DNA of 7,477 nucleotides from Actinomycetota bacterium (GTDB taxonomy: Bacteria; Actinomycetota; Geothermincolia; Geothermincolales; RBG-13-55-18). Position numbers and translations under genes: made by a program. Under the pieces are notes generated by a model. It was given only the letters and a program-made list of their open reading frames with translations, had not been told where the DNA came from and searched no databases. Of this stretch, positions 3,961 to 7,477 are shown piece by piece. Within the stretch, counting starts at the first letter, position 1; the number at the start of each line of letters is the position of its first letter. Location of the stretch: contig JAPWVA010000049.1 of NCBI GenBank assembly GCA_028275245.1, forward strand, positions 1 to 7,477, written 5' to 3'.

Positions 3961-5916
3961 TCAGAAAGCAGGACGCGAAAAGTAGAGCGCTCTTTCCGAG
4001 CACACCCCGGCCTCCCCGTTCACCGCGATGGAAACCTCATGCTCGGCGCCCACTTCCTCCCCTACGTTCACCGTGACCCGGGAAAACGGCCCCACCTCGT
4101 ATTTCCTATGCTCCTCCCTGTTCGGTAAGAAGTAAACTACCTCCACATGGGACGCCCTTTCCAGGGAGTTGAAAAGGACCAGCCACTGACAATATCCATT
4201 AGCGGTACAACCTTCCGCATAAAAGGACCTTGGGTTAAAGGGCGTCGTCCCCGGATCCGTGGACCCGCCCAGGGCGTTGCCATCGTTGAAAAAAACGGTC
4301 CTGGATGTCACTAGGGGAAGCAATGCCCTGAGCCTCAGGGAGAAATCCCTCTCCTCGCCGGGAAAGTAGCGGGAGATATCGAGAGTGACAACGCTCCAGG
4401 GGTCCAGGGTCACCATCTCCCCCACCCTGTCCTCTCCTGAGATAAGGGTAACCTCCACCAGGTCGGCGGTGGAATTGGGGTTGAAGAGGTGCAGGTAATT
4501 CCTGGTATTGAAGCGGGTGGTCCCCTCGGGGAAGTACCATTCCTCCATCTTCTCCGTGAAACCGGGGACCAGGAAACCCCCTCCTGATCCCCCTCCTGTA
4601 TCGAAGTAGCAAGCCCTCTCCGCCGCCAGGGGACGACTCGCGGAAAGAACCACCGTCGCCGCAGGTCCCTGGAACGATCCGCTTAGGTCCAAGGACGCCC
4701 TTCCCTCCGGGGGCACGGAAAGCTCCTTTTCCCCGGAAAGCCCCCCTGGCCCGTAAAGCTCTAGCTGGACGCGGGTGTCCTCCTGACCGGGATTGAAGAT
4801 GAAGAGGTAATCCTCCAGCTTCACCCCCATCTGGCCCAGGGGGAAGATCCAACGCGGGGAAAGGACGGGGGAACCGGTCCCCACGGTGGCGCCGTTCATG
4901 CCTCCATTACGCTGGAAATATAGGGACCTCTCCGCCACCACCGGCGTCGCGGAGCTCACAAGACAGGAAAAGTCACAGTCCAGGCCCACTTCTGAATTGG
5001 CGTTGAGGGTGATCCTCTGGCCGGAAGCCACCCGGTACTCCCTGGAGACTTTCCCCCGGGAGGCGAAGAACTCCACGAGAACCTTGGCTTCCTCTGGAGA
5101 GGGATTGAAGATGGAGAACCAGCACTCGAAGCCCTTTCTGGCGGTTCCCTCTGCAAAGTACCAGTTGCCCGCCGGGGAGGGCACGCCTGTCCCTATGTCC
5201 CCTCCTCTGATCATGCTCCTTATCCCGTACAGCTCGCCCACGGTGACGAAGACGAAGCCCCTCCTCTTCAAGCCCTCCACCACGCCGGTGACCATCTCCA
5301 AGGTTCCCCTACCCCCCAAATGGAAGAGGATGATGCTCCCGTCCCTGCTGTGGTTCACCATGAAGGAGATCCTCTCCGGAAGGGGTGGAGCAGGGCTCCT
5401 GGCGTCCATGCTGTCCAGGCTCCACATCACCGGAGTGAAACCCATGGACGAGATGACCGCCCTCACCCGGTCGTCGATGAACCCCCCCGGCGGCCTCATG
5501 AGCGGGAGGTCCTGGCCCGTGATCCTCCTGATCACGTCCTGGCAGGCTGAGACCTCCCACCTTATTCGGTCATCGGGAACCTTGGTCAAGGGAGCGTGAT
5601 GGTAAGTGTGGTTGCAGATCTCCCAGCCGCGGTCTGCCATCTCCTTCACGGAGGAGGGATTCCTCTCCATCCAGCTTCCGATGAGAAAGCAAGTGGCCCT
5701 TATACCCTGGGAGGTGAGGTAGTCGAATATCCTGTGGTCGTAGTTGTAACCGTCATCGAAGGTGAGGGCCACCCGGGGGGGAGAAACGGGTTGGGCGCCC
5801 GCGGGGAGGTCTCCCGGGAAAGGGCGGGGCAGGGACAGAACCATGAACGCCGTCAGTAGCAGGCTCGCCACCGCCTTCCCCGCCGGAGATAACTTCACGC
5901 CATCCCCTCGCTTCAC
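3961..5916 (-). CDS. secreted NodB-type polysaccharide deacetylase with four C-terminal repeat modules
   Basis: From the GTG at 5916 the protein has 651 residues. It begins with a signal-peptide-like segment (basic start, hydrophobic core around residues 13-28 with S-L-L-L-T-A-F-M-V-L). The NodB domain spans about 47-230: T-F-D-D-G-Y with Asp54 and Asp55, the metal-binding H-T-Y-H-H (His103, His107), R-P-P-G-G (Arg141), the W-S-L-D strand (Trp165) and L-F-H-L-G with His199. Such metalloenzymes remove acetyl groups from chitin, peptidoglycan or other glycans. Residues 252-651 form four modules of about 85-100 residues, each opening with a W-Y-F-x-E-G-like core (252, 356, 460, 564), then F-N-P or similar, and closing with E-R-x-x-Y-F or a variant; they are probably beta domains for binding or surface display. 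The GTG at 5898 (behind GAGGGG) is an alternative start. Upstream ATG codons at 6003 and 6030 would run into the preceding gene and bury the signal peptide. It follows the HDAC-like gene by 52 bases. Confidence 0.9.
   Translation of the reverse strand: MKRGDGVKLSPAGKAVASLLLTAFMVLSLPRPFPGDLPAGAQPVSPPRVALTFDDGYNYDHRIFDYLTSQGIRATCFLIGSWMERNPSSVKEMADRGWEICNHTYHHAPLTKVPDDRIRWEVSACQDVIRRITGQDLPLMRPPGGFIDDRVRAVISSMGFTPVMWSLDSMDARSPAPPLPERISFMVNHSRDGSIILFHLGGRGTLEMVTGVVEGLKRRGFVFVTVGELYGIRSMIRGGDIGTGVPSPAGNWYFAEGTARKGFECWFSIFNPSPEEAKVLVEFFASRGKVSREYRVASGQRITLNANSEVGLDCDFSCLVSSATPVVAERSLYFQRNGGMNGATVGTGSPVLSPRWIFPLGQMGVKLEDYLFIFNPGQEDTRVQLELYGPGGLSGEKELSVPPEGRASLDLSGSFQGPAATVVLSASRPLAAERACYFDTGGGSGGGFLVPGFTEKMEEWYFPEGTTRFNTRNYLHLFNPNSTADLVEVTLISGEDRVGEMVTLDPWSVVTLDISRYFPGEERDFSLRLRALLPLVTSRTVFFNDGNALGGSTDPGTTPFNPRSFYAEGCTANGYCQWLVLFNSLERASHVEVVYFLPNREEHRKYEVGPFSRVTVNVGEEVGAEHEVSIAVNGEAGVCSERALYFSRPAF
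4000..5164 (-). repeat. four tandem protein-level modules within the deacetylase gene
   Basis: The modules begin near 5163, 4851, 4539 and 4227 (descending on the minus strand), a regular spacing of about 312 bases (104 codons). Shared landmarks are the opening aromatic-E-G core, an L-x-x-F-N-P or L-x-L-F-N turn about 15-20 residues later, a V-x-V-x strand, and a closing E-R or S-R with x-x-x-F. DNA identity between modules is low, so these are old duplications. Confidence 0.75.
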
Positions 5917-5968
5917 GCCGATCCCCTTCCTTACCCATGGGCACCCAATGGCACCCGCGGATACCCGT

Positions 5969-6874
5969 TCATAATCCTCCCATGCCGCGCCGGGAAAAAC
6001 CATGACGGGGCCCCTCCCCGGAAAGGTCAAGCCCCCGGCGGGAAAGCACCTCCACCACGTCCCCGATGGCCCGGCAGGCGACCCTGGGATTGGAACCCCC
6101 GGAAAGGACGTAAACCACCTTCAGGGGGAAGTATTCCTTCACCAGCTCCGCCATCCCCTCGTAAGCCCCGTCGCCTAACTCGAAGGCCCCGTAGTCGTCC
6201 CGGTGACCGTCGTGCCCCAGGATCACAAAGAGGATCTGGGGACCGAAAGAGCGGGCACTCTGGAGCGCTGTCTCCACCTCCCGCAGGAAAATCCCGTCAT
6301 CGGCGTCGTAGGGAAGCGGAACGTCGTGGTTATGAGGACCCTCGACCTTACCCCTCCCGTGACCGCCGTAAAAGTTCACGTGCATCACCGAGGGGTCAGA
6401 GCCCAGTATGTCCCGGGTGCCGTCACCGTAGTGAGGATCCACGTCCAGGATAGCCACTCGCGATGCCATTCCCTTCCTCCTCAAGCCAGCCAGGGCTATG
6501 GCTACGTCGTTCAGGTAACAGAAACCCCAGAAGCCCTCGCGGGAGGCATGATGCCCCGCGGTGCCCACATAACAGAAGGCGGAATCGGACTCCCCCGCGG
6601 CCACTGACTCTGCGCCCATCAGGACCGAGCCGGCGGAAAGCAATGCCACGCCGTAATAATCGCTCCTCTGCACACTCCTTACGTGGTTGGGAGTGTGGAC
6701 CTGGAAGACCAGTTCCTCCTCCACCGGCACGGCCTCCAGGACCCTGACCCCCTCCCTCGCCAGCAATCCCCTCCTCTCAAGCTCCCGGAAGGAAGGCGCT
6801 ATGCGGTCCCTCAATGCCGGATAACCGCAAAGGGCGAAATCGCCGTGGTAGACGATGGTGACCCGGTAGCTCAT
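5969..6874 (-). CDS. histone deacetylase-fold family protein (AcuC/HDAC-like)
   Basis: The 301-residue protein has the core motifs of the arginase/deacetylase superfamily: the general-base pair G-H-H (His108, His109), G-F-C-Y-L-N-D-V-A-I-A from 117, the zinc site D-V-D-P-H-Y-G-D-G with Asp146 and His148, and a third ligand Asp222 in G-H-D-G-H. Bacterial members deacetylate acetyl-lysine on proteins, acetylpolyamines or other small amides. In most HDACs the C-terminal motif is G-G-Y, whose Tyr stabilises the transition state; here V-L-S-G-G-S puts Ser261 at that place, so activity or substrate may differ. The start ATG has AGGAAG upstream, and the gene is divergent from the GYD gene across a 332-bp region. 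A secreted deacetylase gene follows 52 bases later on the same strand. The last 20 residues are basic and poorly conserved in style. Confidence 0.88.
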   Translation of the reverse strand: MSYRVTIVYHGDFALCGYPALRDRIAPSFRELERRGLLAREGVRVLEAVPVEEELVFQVHTPNHVRSVQRSDYYGVALLSAGSVLMGAESVAAGESDSAFCYVGTAGHHASREGFWGFCYLNDVAIALAGLRRKGMASRVAILDVDPHYGDGTRDILGSDPSVMHVNFYGGHGRGKVEGPHNHDVPLPYDADDGIFLREVETALQSARSFGPQILFVILGHDGHRDDYGAFELGDGAYEGMAELVKEYFPLKVVYVLSGGSNPRVACRAIGDVVEVLSRRGLDLSGEGPRHGFSRRGMGGL

Positions 6875-6964
6875 GCCCTGCTTCCTGCGCTCCTATTTTC
6901 GGTGCGAACCATCCCGACCTCCCCGGTTTCCTTCCGTCGAGCATAATGATACAACCCCGGGAAG

Positions 6965-6988
6965 ACCCGGCCGAGGTAAAATCCGGGT
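6965..6988. repeat. 6-bp inverted repeat enclosing a -10-like TAAAAT
   Basis: ACCCGG (6965-6970) and CCGGGT (6983-6988) are perfect complements with 12 bases between. TAAAAT (6977-6982; 5 of 6 to TATAAT) ends right at the right arm. No clear -35 was found 16-18 bases upstream, so it is only a possible plus-strand promoter under an operator. Confidence 0.3.
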
Positions 6989-7003
6989 TGGAACTTTCCC
7001 CTC

Positions 7004-7106
7004 CCTCAAGCAGGACTTCCGCCCCGGGAAGGGGCGAGGAAGCTCTGGTAAGTGCCTGGGAAGGAAAGGTGCGGCACCACTGGCCCGATCCGCCTCCTGC
7101 TTTGGG
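7004..7106 (+). ncRNA. candidate structured leader RNA or divergent regulatory element (unassigned)
   Basis: Nested complementary segments suggest a three-way junction. The outer stem is AAGCAGGA (7008-7015) with TCCTGCTT (7095-7102), extendable after a mismatch to 7004-7006/7104-7106. The first inner hairpin is CTTCC-GCCCC (7016-7025) with GGGGC (7031-7035) and GGAAG (7038-7042), a 10-bp stem with a GA bulge and loop GGGAA. The second pairs GTGCC (7052-7056) with GGCAC (7073-7077), with three further pairs outside. Loops are purine-rich on the plus strand, so I favour that strand, upstream of the GYD gene. It matches no riboswitch or RNA consensus I know; in GC-rich DNA chance pairing is a real alternative. 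Confidence 0.3.
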
Positions 7107-7193
7107 ACGACCGCAACAGGGGGCCTCCCCAGGTTTAAGGGTTCCCGGTGGCGGGTAGGAAATAACTCGTCGAGCGGCGGACAACGTGGGGAT

Positions 7194-7202
7194 AGGAGGG
7201 GG
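7194..7202 (+). promoter_or_regulatory. Shine-Dalgarno site of the GYD gene
   Basis: AGGAGGGGG lies four bases before the ATG at 7207 (seven from its AGGAGG core), confirming the start of the gene that leaves the window. Confidence 0.8.
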
Positions 7203-7206
7203 TAAT

Positions 7207-7477
7207 ATGGCCGTGTACATTCTCCTGAGCCGCCTGACCGACGAGGGCTGTGCCACGCTCACCAAGAACCCGGACCGGATCAAGGAAGTCAACAAAGACG
7301 TGGAGGCCATGGGGGGGAAGGTCGTCGCCCAGTACGCGGTCCTGGGGCCCTATGACTTCGTTAACATCGTGGAGGCCCCCAACAACGAGACCATCACACG
7401 CATATCGGTCCAGCTGGCTTCGCGGGGAACGGTGCGCATCACCACCTTGCCGGCCATCGGGGTGGACGAATTCATCC
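7207..7477 (+). CDS. GYD domain-containing protein, 3' end outside the window
   Basis: Ninety codons are visible and no stop is reached. The sequence fits the GYD family, small single-domain proteins of about 95-105 residues with a ferredoxin-like (dimeric alpha/beta-barrel) look. Landmarks are the first strand V-Y-I-L-L-S-R-L-T, the N-P-D-R-I-K-E-V-N-K helix at 21-30, the strand K-V-V-A-Q-Y-A-V-L, the family-naming G-P-Y-D-F-V (47-52) with V-E-A-P following, and R-I-T-T-L-P-A-I near 77-84. Only a few residues should be missing. The molecular role of the family is not established. The gene is divergent from the HDAC-like gene, with a long leader region containing inverted repeats. Confidence 0.9.
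   Translation, partial: MAVYILLSRLTDEGCATLTKNPDRIKEVNKDVEAMGGKVVAQYAVLGPYDFVNIVEAPNNETITRISVQLASRGTVRITTLPAIGVDEFI

Larger units (their letters stand above)
6875..7206. other. 332-bp divergent intergenic region
   Basis: No convincing gene lies here: the open frames crossing it have Arg/Pro/Gly/Ser-rich, low-complexity translations and no ribosome binding sites. It must hold the promoters for the minus-strand HDAC-like gene and the plus-strand GYD gene. The one AT-rich patch (6942-6953) reads TATCAT on the minus strand, a possible -10 for the HDAC-like gene, but without a clear -35. Several inverted repeats are listed separately. An 8-mer, CGTCGAGC, occurs at 6935-6942 and 7169-7176, near both ends of the region. 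Confidence 0.6.

Noticed and set aside
4886..5599. 237-codon open frame on the plus strand
   Set aside because: It lies antisense to the NodB domain and first repeat module, has no ribosome binding site or recognisable motif, and is explained by the codon bias of the real gene.
5917..6030. N-terminal extension of the NodB protein to ATG 6003 or 6030
   Set aside because: It would overlap or abut the end of the HDAC-like gene and place about 30-40 extra residues before an evident signal peptide.
7040..7160. Cobalamin, TPP, glycine or SRP-type RNA in the divergent region
   Set aside because: Some fragments (CCACTGG, GGTGC, GGGAAGGGG) recall parts of these RNAs, but the conserved cores are absent on both strands.
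6873..7205. 110-codon open frame on the plus strand in the intergenic region
   Set aside because: Low-complexity Arg/Gly/Ser/Pro composition, no ribosome binding site, and overlap with the inverted repeats.
6777..7310. 177-codon open frame on the minus strand across the divergent region
   Set aside because: It overlaps the start of the HDAC-like gene and the well-recognised GYD gene; the translation is Ser/Pro/Arg/Gly-rich with no domain.
1..7477. tRNA, rRNA, CRISPR array, insertion sequence or attachment site
   Set aside because: No cloverleaf, regularly spaced direct repeats, transposase motifs or terminal inverted repeats were found; the content looks like ordinary chromosomal genes.

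Overview
The window is GC-rich and densely coded, with mostly Shine-Dalgarno-led genes and short or overlapping junctions. The gene content is that of an anaerobe handling sulfur and oxidative stress: an IscS/IscU pair, DsrE2- and TusA-type sulfur carriers, rubrerythrin. The secreted protein carries repeated modules built on a W-Y-F-x-E-G-T core. I recall such modules mainly from deep-branching, often thermophilic or subsurface Actinomycetota, so that lineage is my guess, but nothing here proves it (no rRNA or other phylogenetic marker).

Plus-strand block, about 1-3540. The C-terminal end of a YyaL-type (DUF255) protein overlaps by 4 bp an IscS-like gene. That gene is broken into two frames by one missing G in a G6 run. 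It is followed with overlaps or short gaps by iscU, a 64-residue double zinc ribbon, a DsrE2-type protein, a TusA-type protein and a rubrerythrin, and ends at a strong hairpin terminator. The six intact or nearly intact members look like one operon. The key oddity is that the IscS-like protein lacks the PLP-binding lysine and the PLP-contacting glutamine but keeps the mobile-loop cysteine. This matches what I recall of Archaeoglobus fulgidus IscS, which is not an active cysteine desulfurase. With TusA and DsrE2 beside it, the cluster suggests Fe-S assembly fed by a persulfide or sulfide relay, not by cysteine desulfuration. This is inference.

Minus-strand block, about 3541-6874. Reading on the minus strand, a histone-deacetylase-fold gene is followed by a secreted NodB polysaccharide deacetylase with four C-terminal repeat modules, and then, behind its own probable promoter, a 75-residue coiled-coil protein with a CxxxxC motif. 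The last gene converges on the operon terminator.

Right end, about 6875-7477. A 332-bp divergent intergenic region holds several inverted repeats that could fold into a branched RNA. It is followed by a GYD-domain gene that runs off the window.
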